From Congzhengia sp045576635 (GTDB lineage Bacteria > Bacillota > Clostridia > UBA1381 > UBA9506), in NCBI GenBank assembly GCA_045576635.1, contig JAZNGT010000002.1, forward strand, positions 1 to 33,412: a DNA stretch of 33,412 nucleotides, given 5' to 3'. Shown here in pieces: positions 7,440 to 15,413 of the stretch; position 1 is the stretch's first letter, and each line of letters starts with the position of its first letter. The position numbers and the translations under genes are program-made. Under the pieces are notes generated by a model. The model was given only the letters and a program-made list of their open reading frames with translations, made no database searches and was not told where the DNA came from.

Positions 7440-9740
7440 TTACTTGCCGAGTTTCTCCATATCATTCTTACGGATTTCAACTCGTCTTACTTTACCGCTG
7501 ATTGTTTTAGGAAGTTCATCCACAAATTCAACGATTCTCGGATATTTGTAAGGCGCAGTATGTGTTTTAACATATTCCTGAATTTCTTTTTTAAGTTCAT
7601 CTGTTCCTTCGGTGCCTTTAACAAGTACGATGGTAGCCTTTACAATCTGACCGCGCACTTCATCAGGAACAGGTGTGATTGCACATTCCAGAACATAAGG
7701 TAGTTCCATGATAACGCTCTCGATTTCAAAAGGTCCGATACGATAGCCCGATGATTTGATAACATCATCAATTCTGCCCACATACCAAAGGTATCCGTCT
7801 TCATCCATTGTGGCTTGGTCGCCTGTGTGGTAATATCCGTCATGCCATACTTCGTTTGTTTTTTCTTCGTCCAAGTAATATCCGATAAAGAGACCGCAAG
7901 GCACTTCATCTTTTACACGGATACAGATTTCGCCTGTATCACCGGTCTTGCATTCGTTTCCGTCAGGATCAAGGACAACTACATCATACAAAGGACTTGG
8001 TCTTCCCATTGAGCCGATTTTCGGTGTTGAGCCAACAAAGTTTGCAATAGAAAGGGTTGTTTCGGTCTGACCGAAGCCTTCCATGATTGTGAGTCCTGTT
8101 GCTTTTTTGAACTGATTGAATACTTCGGGATTGAGTGCTTCGCCTGCAGTTGTTGCATACTCGATAGAAGAAAGGTCGTACTTTGACAAATCCTCTTTAA
8201 TGAAGAAACGGTACATTGTAGGCGGTGCACAAAATGTTGTGATATGGTATTTTGCAAACATCGGTAAGATATCTTCCGAATGGAATCTGTCAAAGTCATA
8301 TGTGAACTGTGCTGCTTCGCAGAGCCATTGTCCGTAGAGTTTGCCCCAAAGTGCTTTGCCCCAACCTGTGTCGGAGATTGTAAAGTGAAGTCCGTCAGGA
8401 TTTACATTGTGCCAGTGTTTAGCGGTAGGATAATGACCGAGTGCGTATTTATATGAGTGTGTTGCGATTCTCGGATATCCGGTTGTTCCTGATGTAAAGA
8501 GCATAAGCATCGGATCGTTACCACATGGTGTGTTTTCTGTGCGGTCGAAGTGTGTGCTGAAGCGTTCCATCTCAACATTGAAATCGTGCCAGCCTTCTTT
8601 TTCGCCGCCAACCAATACTTTTACCATACCGGGATAGTTTGCTGCTGCTTTTTCTGCTTCAACAGATACATCGCCGTCTGCGGTACATACAACCGCTTTT
8701 ACTCTTGCTGCCTTGTATCTGTAATCAAAGTCGTGCTCTACAAGCTGATTTGTTGCAGGGATTGCGATAGCACCGATTTTATGAAGTGCAAGCATGCAGA
8801 ACCAGAACTGATAATGTCTTTTTAGTACGAGCATTACGGTATCGCCCTTTTTGATGCCGAGAGATTCAAAGTAGTTTGCAGTTTTTGCAGAATACTTTTT
8901 CATATCGCTGAAAGTAAAGCGTCTGTCGGTCTTATCATTTGCAACCCACATCATTGCAAGCTTATCGGGATTCTTTTCGGCGATAGCATCCACACAGTCA
9001 AATGCAAAGTTGAATTTATCTGCGTTCTTGAATTTGATACCATTGAAAACGCCATTTTCATCATAAGATGATTCGATAAATTTATCTGCAACTGTTTCAG
9101 ACTTTTTCTTTTTAGCAGCCACTTTTGCGGCAATCATCGGTGCTTCGGGGTATTCTTCACTAACGGTTCCATCGTGCGGATTTAATACAACTGCATGAAA
9201 TTCACAACCGCCCTCCGATACTGCAACCATGCCGTGAGGAATGAGGCTGTTATAGAAAATAGAGTCTCCTTCGTGGAGCACATCTACATGGTTTCCAACC
9301 TGAACTTTGAGCGAACCTTTGACGATAACATCAAATTCCTGACCGTTATGTGAATTAAGCTGCATCGGAGCATTCTGTTCTTCTTCAAGATACGGGAATT
9401 TAACAAGGAAGGGTTCAGCAAGTTTTTCTCTGAACTTAGGTGCAAGGTTATTATATTCTACACCGTGCTTCTTTACGATTTTAAGACCTTCGCCTTTTCT
9501 TGTGATAGCAAAGGAGGTAAGGGTTGTGCTTGTTCCTTCAAGCAAATCAACAACCTCAACCCCGCAAGCCTTTGCACACTTGTAGATGAATGTGAAGCTG
9601 AAATCTGTTTCACCTTTTTCTAAAACCTTATAATCTTCTACTGATACACCGCAAAGCTTTGCAAGCTCTTCCTGTGTGTATCCTTTTGCTTCGCGCAGGT
9701 CTTTGATTCTGCCTGCTACTTCTTTCAAACTGTAATCCAT
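7440..9740 (-). CDS. XRE-cupin-acyl-CoA synthetase fusion protein
   Basis: The protein has 766 residues. Residues ~8-65 form an XRE-type helix-turn-helix (AGRIKDLREAKGYTQEELAKLCGVS). Residues ~115-190 form a cupin_2 barrel (GQEFDVIVKGSLKVQVG and GDSIFYNSLIPHGM). The part from ~240 onward is a complete AMP-forming acyl-CoA synthetase resembling medium-chain/branched-chain acyl ligases: phosphate-binding loop TSGTTGYPRIATH, adenine motif GFGQTETT, YHTGDQATMDEDGY, hinge GRIDDVIKSSGYRIGP and the C-terminal catalytic-lysine motif KTISGKVRR. It would convert a carboxylate, ATP and CoA to acyl-CoA. XRE-cupin regulators are normally separate proteins; here one is joined to the enzyme. It is the first gene after a T-box leader. 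Its enzyme part is related to the synthetase at 27393-29042. Confidence 0.9.
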   Translation of the reverse strand: MDYSLKEVAGRIKDLREAKGYTQEELAKLCGVSVEDYKVLEKGETDFSFTFIYKCAKACGVEVVDLLEGTSTTLTSFAITRKGEGLKIVKKHGVEYNNLAPKFREKLAEPFLVKFPYLEEEQNAPMQLNSHNGQEFDVIVKGSLKVQVGNHVDVLHEGDSIFYNSLIPHGMVAVSEGGCEFHAVVLNPHDGTVSEEYPEAPMIAAKVAAKKKKSETVADKFIESSYDENGVFNGIKFKNADKFNFAFDCVDAIAEKNPDKLAMMWVANDKTDRRFTFSDMKKYSAKTANYFESLGIKKGDTVMLVLKRHYQFWFCMLALHKIGAIAIPATNQLVEHDFDYRYKAARVKAVVCTADGDVSVEAEKAAANYPGMVKVLVGGEKEGWHDFNVEMERFSTHFDRTENTPCGNDPMLMLFTSGTTGYPRIATHSYKYALGHYPTAKHWHNVNPDGLHFTISDTGWGKALWGKLYGQWLCEAAQFTYDFDRFHSEDILPMFAKYHITTFCAPPTMYRFFIKEDLSKYDLSSIEYATTAGEALNPEVFNQFKKATGLTIMEGFGQTETTLSIANFVGSTPKIGSMGRPSPLYDVVVLDPDGNECKTGDTGEICIRVKDEVPCGLFIGYYLDEEKTNEVWHDGYYHTGDQATMDEDGYLWYVGRIDDVIKSSGYRIGPFEIESVIMELPYVLECAITPVPDEVRGQIVKATIVLVKGTEGTDELKKEIQEYVKTHTAPYKYPRIVEFVDELPKTISGKVRRVEIRKNDMEKLGK

Positions 9741-9806
9741 TGTTTTTGTCTCCTTTCAATTCTGACAAATTTTGATATTTGGTTACAAATCTGAATAAAA
9801 CAAAAA

Positions 9807-9838
9807 AACTCGCCTCAAAGATAACTTTGAGACGAGTT
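9807..9838 (-). terminator. T-box attenuator terminator
   Basis: The 14-base arms AACTCGTCTCAAAG and CTTTGAGGCGAGTT (one G-T pair) surround a TTAT loop and are followed by seven Ts on the minus strand. This is the terminator half of the T-box switch; the alternative antiterminator uses the TGGT bulge upstream. Confidence 0.9.
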
Positions 9839-10090
9839 ATAATAACCCGCGGTACCACTCAAATTACGGAAATATAAAAATCCCCGTCACTTACCGAGCT
9901 CTAACAAGCCCTTTGCCTTTACGCAGCATTACGGAAGGAGTCTACTAAGCTAAGCTTTTCGGTCCTTCGACTCAGAGGTGATAAGTCATTGGAAAGTCTC
10001 ACCATTGCCTCGCACCAACCGGCAACTCTCTCCAGGCTCTACAATCCGACCGTCCTCGTCATAGTCGTTTTTTGTGATATTCAAATTTTA
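9807..10090 (-). promoter_or_regulatory. T-box riboswitch leader, apparent Ile specifier (ATC)
   Basis: On the minus strand the leader has the conserved T-box sequence TGAGTGGTACCGCGGG (around 9861-9846), then a terminator stem at 9838-9807 with a T7 tail. Stem I starts near 10070 with the K-turn pieces ATGA and TGAG flanking helix GAGG/CCTC. By analogy with the well-studied glyQS leader, the three bases one position before that 3' helix strand are the specifier: ATC (9982-9980), an isoleucine codon, followed by A. TGGT in the T-box pairs with a tRNA ending ACCA, as tRNA-Ile does. Uncharged tRNA would allow transcription into the XRE-cupin synthetase operon. T-box identity is very sure; the Ile assignment is moderately sure because the usual GAA before the specifier is not present. 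Confidence 0.9.
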
Positions 10091-10096
10091 ATGTGT

Positions 10097-10125
10097 ATTA
10101 TACTACTCTGTTTTTGATTTGTCAA
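10097..10125 (-). promoter_or_regulatory. Consensus promoter of the Ile T-box operon
   Basis: The minus strand shows TTGACA (10125-10120), a 17-base spacer and TATAAT (10102-10097), a perfect sigma-A consensus. Transcription should begin near 10090, so initiation is strong and control must lie mainly in the T-box attenuator. Confidence 0.88.
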
Positions 10126-10164
10126 TATTTTTTTTGAATTTTTTCTGATTTGGAACTTAATTTA

Positions 10165-10193
10165 TTGATTTTGTTATCATTCTATGCTATAAT
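10165..10193 (+). promoter_or_regulatory. Promoter in front of the broken MaoC-like gene
   Basis: TTGATT (10165-10170), a 17-base spacer and TATAAT (10188-10193) make a strong promoter. It is followed by a Shine-Dalgarno-like GAGGG at 10216-10220. The signals survive although the gene behind them does not. Confidence 0.75.
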
Positions 10194-10220
10194 CCTATAA
10201 AAAGTTACGTTATTTGAGGG

Positions 10221-10517
10221 ATAAGAAAAATCTATTTTGAAGATTTTGTTTTGGGCTTTAAAATAAAAATTGAGCCTGCTACCATACATAAAAACGATAT
10301 GCTTGATTTTGCAAAAAAGTATGATTCTATTCCGCTTCATACAAACGAAGACTATGCCAAGTCAACTATTTTCGGTCAGCTTATTGCACCGGGAGTTATG
10401 TCATTTATGTCCGTATGGGCGAAATATCTTGAGAATGATTTAGCAGGTGATGAACTTCTTGCAGGAAAGTCCACTAAGATTGAATGGTTTAAACCCGTCT
10501 TTGCAGAGAATTTTTAA
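10221..10517 (+). pseudogene. Truncated MaoC-like acyl dehydratase remnant
   Basis: The frame encodes IRKIYFEDFVLGFKIKIEP and continues through TIFGQLIAPGVMSFMSVWAKY to TKIEWFKPVFAENF, about 98 residues. This is the N-terminal two-thirds of a MaoC/hotdog-fold enoyl-CoA (R-)hydratase-like domain: the YFEDF..G start is typical, and full proteins are usually about 140-150 residues. There is no ATG where the family starts (ATA or AGA stand there; the first usable codon is TTG at 10251, inside the domain), and the frame stops at 10517 before the last strands. About 100 bases later comes a tRNA fragment. It is therefore most likely a decayed gene cut by a recombination event. It would have acted on acyl-CoA substrates, like its neighbour across the intergenic region. 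Confidence 0.7.
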
Positions 10518-10615
10518 TAGCATCAATAAAGCATCAAAATTGGAAATCGGAAATGTTGGAAGCCTCAAACAAGGCTCAGCGGTGGGAACAATTTGGACGG
10601 CCTTTTTAATTTGAC

Positions 10616-10665
10616 ACGACCTCCAAAACCGTGTGTCGTGGGTTCAAATCCTACTGCCCCTGCCA
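10616..10665 (+). pseudogene. 3' part of a tRNA-Trp gene
   Basis: From 10621 the sequence reads as the 3' half of a tryptophan tRNA: anticodon loop CTCCAAA (anticodon CCA), anticodon-stem 3' strand ACCGT, variable loop, T arm GTGGG-TTCAAAT-CCTAC, acceptor 3' strand TGCCCCT, G and CCA. The 5' partner of the anticodon stem is only partly matching (ACGAC instead of ACGGT). No D arm and no AGGGGCA acceptor 5' strand exist upstream. This is not a functional tRNA. A 3' tRNA fragment beginning at the anticodon loop is what tyrosine-recombinase integration or excision of an island leaves behind. Confidence 0.75.
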
Positions 10666-10700
10666 AAAAAGCGTTGATTTTAAAAAAATCAACGCTTTTT
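10666..10700 (+). terminator. Terminator following the tRNA-Trp fragment
   Basis: The 15-base arms AAAAAGCGTTGATTT and AAATCAACGCTTTTT form a perfect stem with a 5-base loop directly after the CCA end. The original tRNA terminator apparently stayed with the fragment. Confidence 0.85.
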
Positions 10701-10764
10701 CCATATAATCTGTTTGGATACTATACGAATTTTTATTCATTGTTTATTATAAAACATCCCAAAC

Positions 10765-10794
10765 AAAAACCCCCGGAAACATCCGGGGGTTTTT
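10765..10794. terminator. Bidirectional terminator downstream of the MATE gene
   Basis: The arms AAAAACCCCCGGA and TCCGGGGGTTTTT form a very stable stem with an AACA loop. It is 11 bases past the MATE stop codon and also blocks read-through from the tRNA fragment side. Confidence 0.88.
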
Positions 10795-10804
10795 ATATTT
10801 ATTT

Positions 10805-12166
10805 TTAGGAGTTTGTTGTTCTTATAATCATCTTTTTCCATTTGCCAGTCATATAGAATATAAAGGCAAACAAAAGCGCTGCAACGGATGCAACCGGTGC
10901 ACCAAGACCTACGCCCAAAAGCCCCATATTCATTGTAATTCCAAACAAGTAGGATGCCGGGATACGGAAGAGCAAAGAGGACATAATGCCGTTTACAAGC
11001 GAAAAGGTAGTATGTCCTGAGCCAATAAAAAGACCGTTAAAACAGAAACACAATGGTGCAATGAGATAGTCGTATTTAAAAGCCTTAATATAGTGCACAC
11101 CATTTGCAATCAGTTCCGGATCGTCATCAAATAAGCGCATACATTCTTCGGGGAAAAGTCCAACAATGGCAAAAATTATAATGCTGATAGCCATTGCAAT
11201 TGCCATGCCTACAAACATAGTTTTAGATGCCCTTTTGTACTTTCCTGCGCCAATGTTTTGTGCGCTCATGGCAGAAACGGAAGTGCTCATGGCAACGCCG
11301 GGCAAAATGGCGAACCCATTTAATTTACCAACTGCGCCTACCGCAGCAGATGCCATTACGCCAATGGAATTTACAAGTGTTGTTAAAAATAAAAAGGATG
11401 CACTTGTTGCTACGTTCTGTACCGATGTGGGTATGCCGATTTTTAAAATCAGTTTCAGTTGTTTTTTTGTCGCACCTTTAAAAGAATTTAACGAGAAGTC
11501 AAAAATAAAGTTATTTTTGCGAAGATACACAACGCATAAAATCATACTGAGTGCCTGCGAAATTACGGTAGCGAGTGCCGCACCGGCAGCGCCCATATTA
11601 AGTCCTGCAACAAACCAAAGGTCTAAAAAGATGTTTGTAACGCAGGCAACCGCAACGAAAATCAAAGGATTTCTGCTATCGCCGAGACCACGCATAACAG
11701 CGCTTAGGGCGTTATAACCGAATATAAAAATGGTACCGAGCATACTGATAATAAAATAGATTTTTGCCTCCTGATACGATTCAATCGGTGTGCGGATAAG
11801 TTTTAGCAGGGGATCATCGAGTAGAAGCATAAGTATGGTGATTACAAAGGCGGCAACAGACAGCGAAACGAACAAGGTTGCAATGGTTTCCTGCATGGAT
11901 TTTCGATCATCTGCGCCCATGTACTGTCCGATTAAAACCGTTGCGCCGACAGAAAGGCCGAATACCATATTGGTAATTAAAAATGAGACCTGACCGCCGA
12001 TATTTACACCCGACATTGCCACCGCACCGGAAAATTGACCGACAATTAACATGTCTACGGTACTGTAAAGTGACTGTATTAAATTAGATATCAGAACAGG
12101 GAGCGAAAACAAAATGAGTTGTTTTACAACGCTTCCCTCAGATAAATTTTTCTCAAAACGTGCCAT
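10805..12166 (-). CDS. MATE-family multidrug exporter
   Basis: The protein has 453 residues and twelve predicted membrane helices in two similar halves. It starts MARFEKNLSEGSVVKQLILFSLPVLISNLIQSLYSTVDMLIVGQF, the classic MATE (MatE/NorM/DinF) N-terminus, and repeats the pattern near residue 240 with LKIGIPTSVQNVATSASFLFLTTLVN. The motif ALSAVMRGLGDSRNPL is also typical. Proteins of this family export cationic drugs or metabolites in exchange for Na+ or H+ at the cytoplasmic membrane. It is a single gene with its own ribosome binding site (AGAGGA, 9 bases from the ATG) and a strong terminator. The substrate cannot be predicted. Confidence 0.93.
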   Translation of the reverse strand: MARFEKNLSEGSVVKQLILFSLPVLISNLIQSLYSTVDMLIVGQFSGAVAMSGVNIGGQVSFLITNMVFGLSVGATVLIGQYMGADDRKSMQETIATLFVSLSVAAFVITILMLLLDDPLLKLIRTPIESYQEAKIYFIISMLGTIFIFGYNALSAVMRGLGDSRNPLIFVAVACVTNIFLDLWFVAGLNMGAAGAALATVISQALSMILCVVYLRKNNFIFDFSLNSFKGATKKQLKLILKIGIPTSVQNVATSASFLFLTTLVNSIGVMASAAVGAVGKLNGFAILPGVAMSTSVSAMSAQNIGAGKYKRASKTMFVGMAIAMAISIIIFAIVGLFPEECMRLFDDDPELIANGVHYIKAFKYDYLIAPLCFCFNGLFIGSGHTTFSLVNGIMSSLLFRIPASYLFGITMNMGLLGVGLGAPVASVAALLFAFIFYMTGKWKKMIIRTTNS

Positions 12167-12326
12167 ACATTTTAATCCTCTCTAAAAGAAAATTTCTACC
12201 TCACATATTGTAACACGAATTGTGGTATTACGCAAGGCTGAATTGGGAATTTGCTTGTTTTTGTAGAATGTGATTAGAAAAATTTTTTAAGGCGTAATTC
12301 ATTTGTTTAGTTTTTTTTAAATCAAC

Positions 12327-12355
12327 TTGACTTAAAAAATGAGGTATAGTATAAT
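12327..12355 (+). promoter_or_regulatory. Promoter of the MgtC-like gene
   Basis: TTGACT (12327-12332), a 17-base spacer and TATAAT (12350-12355) lie 34 bases upstream of the start codon, close to the sigma-A consensus. Confidence 0.82.
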
Positions 12356-12388
12356 GATAAAAATATATTTTTTGGGGAGTGTTTTGAT

Positions 12389-13093
12389 ATGGCAATTGTG
12401 TTTGAAAACGGGGTTTCTCTTATCGATTGCATTTTAAGACTGGTAGTTGCTTCTGTCTGCGGTGCGCTCATTGGTTTTGAAAGAACACGGCGCCAGAAAG
12501 AAGCAGGCATCAGAACACATATTATCGTTGCAATCGGTGCAACACTTATGATGATTGTTTCAAAGTATGGATTTTTTGACATTGTATCGTTTTCGCATAA
12601 TGGCAGCAACGCATTCAGCGGCGACAGGGTAGCGGCAAACATCATTACCGGTGTGAGTTTTCTGGGCGCCGGTATGATTTTCTTTCGCGGAAGTTCCATT
12701 AAGGGACTTACTACCGCTGCAGGCGTCTGGTCAACTGCGGGCGTAGGTCTTGCAGTCGGCGCCGGAATGTATATTTTAGCGATTGTTTCTACGCTTTTGA
12801 TTCTTATTATTCAGGTTATTTTCCACAAATGGAAATTAAGTGCGGATGCACAGATTTTTGGCGTGGTAGAAGCCGTTGTGGCATACGATGAGGCAAGAAT
12901 TGACCTTATCGAGGAAACACTTAAAAATCATGGGATTGAAGTTTTGGCAAGCCGTTTTGAAAGGCTTTCGGGAGATGCTGTGAAAATGATTTATACAGTG
13001 CAGGCGGATAACGAAATTTCAGCGCAGGAATCGCTAAAAATTGCACGCACCATCCCCGAAATTCAGATGCTTGAAATTCATGCGAACACATAA
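12389..13093 (+). CDS. MgtC/SapB-family membrane protein
   Basis: The protein has 234 residues. The N-terminal membrane domain has the MgtC signature (LRLVVASVCGALIGFERTRR then KEAGIRTHIIVAIGATLMM, VSFLGAGMIF and IKGLTTAAGVWSTAGVGLAVGAGMY), with four to five helices in residues ~10-145. Residues ~150-234 are a cytoplasmic ACT-like regulatory tail. MgtC proteins are linked to Mg2+ limitation and, in pathogens, to F-ATPase inhibition; most Firmicute relatives are uncharacterised. The ribosome binding site is GGGGAG. The HAD phosphatase gene starts within 20 bases, so the two are probably co-transcribed. Confidence 0.9.
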   Translation: MAIVFENGVSLIDCILRLVVASVCGALIGFERTRRQKEAGIRTHIIVAIGATLMMIVSKYGFFDIVSFSHNGSNAFSGDRVAANIITGVSFLGAGMIFFRGSSIKGLTTAAGVWSTAGVGLAVGAGMYILAIVSTLLILIIQVIFHKWKLSADAQIFGVVEAVVAYDEARIDLIEETLKNHGIEVLASRFERLSGDAVKMIYTVQADNEISAQESLKIARTIPEIQMLEIHANT

Positions 13094-13112
13094 AATATAA
13101 AGGATGAAACAG

Positions 13113-13913
13113 ATGAAACGATATGAAGGAATCGTGCTTTTAAGTGATGTTGACGGCACATTAATTGACGAAAATAATCGTATATCGCAAGAGAATATTG
13201 AGGCAATAGAATATTTTCGTGCACATGGCGGAAAGTTTACCCTGGCAACCGGAAGAGTGCCGCCTGCTTTAATGCCGATTCTTGCGGGAATTACATTGGA
13301 TTTTCCTTGCATTTGTCATAATGGATGCAGCATCTATGATATTGAAAAGCAAGCTTATGTTCACACCATTCCGCTTTCTAAAATGGCAAAAAAAGCAGCA
13401 GAAGAAATCATGAGAAATTTTCCTGAAAGCGGCGTTGAAATTATGACAACGGAGGGGATTTATGTTGTAAAACAGACTGCTGCTACTGACCATCATATAA
13501 CATTTGAAGAAATTGAGGGATTCTATGGCGAAACTTTTGATACCGTTAATGTGCCGTGGCTTAAAATTTTGTTTGCCCAAGGTGATGAAGAAACAACGAA
13601 AATCAGCGAGAGAATGAAAGATTCCAAATGGAACGATTCATTTAGTCTGATACGGACACATCGGTATTATTACGAGATTTTTCATAAAGAGGCAAGCAAG
13701 GGAGCAGCGCTTTTAAATTTATGTAGCCTTTACGGAGTTGACATAAAAAACGTTGCAGCAATTGGAGATAACGAAAATGATATTTCAATGCTAAAACTTT
13801 CAGCGGTAAGTGCTGCCACAGGGAATGCATCTGATTTTGTGAAACAATATGCCGATATGGTTACACGGCGGAATGATGAAAGTGCAGTTGCAGATTTTAT
13901 ATCAAAACTATAA
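13113..13913 (+). CDS. Cof-type HAD hydrolase
   Basis: The start at 13113 is preferred over the ATG at 13104, because AAAGGA (ending at 13105) is well spaced only for the second. The product has 266 residues. HAD motifs are complete: nucleophile DVDGTL near the N-terminus, the Cof-type cap domain in the middle (residues ~85-190), and AAIGDNENDISML near residue 215 for Mg2+ binding. The early VLLSDVDGTLIDENNRIS and TLATGRVP segments are typical of subfamily IIB (Cof/YidA). Such enzymes dephosphorylate sugar phosphates, FMN or other small metabolites in the cytoplasm with broad specificity. It shares a transcript with the MgtC-like gene and ends in a terminator. Confidence 0.9.
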   Translation: MKRYEGIVLLSDVDGTLIDENNRISQENIEAIEYFRAHGGKFTLATGRVPPALMPILAGITLDFPCICHNGCSIYDIEKQAYVHTIPLSKMAKKAAEEIMRNFPESGVEIMTTEGIYVVKQTAATDHHITFEEIEGFYGETFDTVNVPWLKILFAQGDEETTKISERMKDSKWNDSFSLIRTHRYYYEIFHKEASKGAALLNLCSLYGVDIKNVAAIGDNENDISMLKLSAVSAATGNASDFVKQYADMVTRRNDESAVADFISKL

Positions 13914-13950
13914 AAAAGGCTGTAAAAACATTTTGTTTTTACAGCCTTTT
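13914..13950. terminator. Bidirectional terminator between HAD gene and rlmH
   Basis: The 17-base arms AAAAGGCTGTAAAAACA and the complementary strand at 13934-13950 surround a 3-base loop. It overlaps the rlmH stop codon by two bases and serves both converging genes. The terminator after dapB (24023) uses the same AAAAGGCTGTAAA core. Confidence 0.88.
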
Positions 13951-14428
13951 ATTTGTGATAACTTTCATTTTTGTTGATTTTAAAGGCGCGGTAAATTTGC
14001 TCTAATAAAATTACGCGCATAAGTTGATGCGGAAAGGTCATTTTGGAAAATGAAAGTTTTAATTTGCTTTTTGCTTTTAGTTCTTCTAAAAGTCCCAAAC
14101 TTCCGCCAATTAAAAAAGTAAAACTGCTGTTTCCCGAAAGGCAGGTGTTGCTTATATACTCTGCAAAGGATTCGCTCGGCATCTGCTTTCCCTCAACGCA
14201 AAGCGCAATTAAATGGTCTGTGTTTTTCATCGCCGATAAAATTTTTGCGCCTTCTTTTTTTAAAACAAGTTGTTTTTCGCTTTCAGAAGGGTTATCACTC
14301 ATGGGCTCATCGGGGATTTCCACAATCGAGAGTTTGCAAAACCGAGACAGGCGTTTTTCGTACTCAGCACATGCTTTTTTTAAAAAATCTTCTTTTATTT
14401 TTCCTACCGCGATGATTGTGATGTTCAT
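13949..14428 (-). CDS. rlmH: 23S rRNA (pseudouridine1915-N3)-methyltransferase RlmH
   Basis: With the ATG at 14428 the protein has 159 residues, exactly the usual family length, and begins MNITIIAVGKIKEDFLKKAC. GAGGA lies 6 bases upstream; an in-frame ATG at 14434 abuts it and is less likely. RlmH is a SPOUT-fold methyltransferase that uses S-adenosylmethionine to methylate pseudouridine 1915 in helix 69 of 23S rRNA. The knotted SAM site is visible as TFLIGGSLGL (residues ~100-110), and SFSKMTFPHQLMRVILLEQIYRAFKI near the end is strongly conserved. The start codon overlaps the stop of the upstream hydrolase gene as ATGA, indicating translational coupling. Confidence 0.96.
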   Translation of the reverse strand: MNITIIAVGKIKEDFLKKACAEYEKRLSRFCKLSIVEIPDEPMSDNPSESEKQLVLKKEGAKILSAMKNTDHLIALCVEGKQMPSESFAEYISNTCLSGNSSFTFLIGGSLGLLEELKAKSKLKLSFSKMTFPHQLMRVILLEQIYRAFKINKNESYHK

Positions 14429-15210
14429 ATACATTCCTCAATCCAGTGTTTTGGTATTACGTTTAATGATACGTCGCTTCCTACCGAGATGCCGTTATCT
14501 TCAAGAACTTTAAGAACACATTGGTAGGCAAGGGACGGTAGATTGTTTTTTTCGGACAAATGGCCGAGCCAGAAAGCGTGCGTTCCTGATTTTGCAAGCA
14601 TCACGCAAAGGGATGCACACATTTCGTTTGAAAGGTGCCCAAAATCTCCTAAAATTCTTCTTTTTAAAGGGTAGGGGTACGGCCCGTTTTTTAGCATCGT
14701 GATATCGTGATTTGCCTCTACAATTACCGTATCGCAACCGGTTAAGTTGTTTACAATTTCATCTGTGACACAGCCCGTATCTGTGGCGATACCGAATTTT
14801 GTTTCGCCGTCTGTTACAGTGTAACTCACTGCCCCCTCAACGTCATGTGAAATGGAAAAAGTGTGTATGGTAAGCGTATCGATTTCAATATCGTCTCCCG
14901 GGGTTATCACACGAATATTTTCTTTTTCTACAAACCCCAACTGTTTTTGCCCCTTTAAAAAGGTTTCTTCTGTTGCAAAAAGGGGAATATTATATTTTCT
15001 CGAAAGGGCACCGCAAGACAAAATATGATCTGCGTGTGCGTGTGTAATAAAGATGCCGGAAAGCATGTTTTCCCCTGCTAAAAGACGCGAAAGACAAGTT
15101 TCTATATAACTTAAAGATGCACCGCAATCTATGAGAATGCTTGTTGTGTCATCGGTAATAAATGTCGCATTTCCCGATGAACTGCTTAAAAGCGATTGAA
15201 ATTTAACCAT
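14425..15210 (-). CDS. MBL-fold hydrolase, WalJ/YycJ-like
   Basis: The product has 261 residues from the ATG at 15210 (MVKFQSLLSSSSGNATFI). The upstream ATG at 15243 is ruled out because it lies inside the -10 element of the promoter. The SSSSGNAT start, the metal motif THAHADH, a later TDTGCVTDEI and NHDITMLKNGPYP match the WalJ/YycJ group of metallo-beta-lactamase fold proteins, which include suspected exonucleases linked to cell-wall and DNA metabolism. Firmicutes often keep walJ close to rlmH, as here, where the two overlap by four bases. The exact substrate is not established by the sequence. Confidence 0.9.
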   Translation of the reverse strand: MVKFQSLLSSSSGNATFITDDTTSILIDCGASLSYIETCLSRLLAGENMLSGIFITHAHADHILSCGALSRKYNIPLFATEETFLKGQKQLGFVEKENIRVITPGDDIEIDTLTIHTFSISHDVEGAVSYTVTDGETKFGIATDTGCVTDEIVNNLTGCDTVIVEANHDITMLKNGPYPYPLKRRILGDFGHLSNEMCASLCVMLAKSGTHAFWLGHLSEKNNLPSLAYQCVLKVLEDNGISVGSDVSLNVIPKHWIEECI

Positions 15211-15241
15211 TTTTTTAATCCTTAAAATTTTATTCGTCTTC

Positions 15242-15269
15242 ATTATACTATTTTTTTAAAAGATTTGCA
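15242..15269 (-). promoter_or_regulatory. Promoter of the WalJ-like/rlmH operon
   Basis: The minus strand shows TTGCAA (15270-15265), a 17-base spacer and TATAAT (15247-15242). Transcription should start near 15235, which fixes the translation start at 15210 rather than 15243. Confidence 0.75.
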
Positions 15270-15321
15270 AGAATAAAGGCGTACTTTTGCGCTTTTTTTG
15301 CATAAAAAATCCATTTCAATC

Positions 15322-15350
15322 TTGACAGAAAATTAATTTTGTACTAAAAT
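15322..15350 (+). promoter_or_regulatory. Promoter of carD
   Basis: TTGACA (15322-15327), a 17-base spacer and TAAAAT (15345-15350) lie about 64 bases upstream of the carD start. Confidence 0.8.
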
Positions 15351-15413
15351 ATAAGTAAGGGATATTGTATCCTTTTAGGTTTTTCAAAGAAGCCGAATGG
15401 GGAGGGCTTTAAA

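Noticed and set aside
9980..9982. Other readings of the first T-box specifier (CTT or TTA, leucine).
   Set aside because: Helix geometry (one base between specifier and the CCTC strand, then TGAG) favours ATC. Leucine is not fully excluded, and would still be a branched-chain amino acid.
10616..10665. A functional tRNA-Trp gene.
   Set aside because: There is no D arm and no 5' acceptor strand upstream, and the anticodon stem mispairs at two positions.
10593..10808. A 71-codon plus-strand reading frame spanning the tRNA-Trp fragment and two terminators.
   Set aside because: It covers a tRNA remnant and terminator stems, has no ribosome binding site and no protein-like composition.
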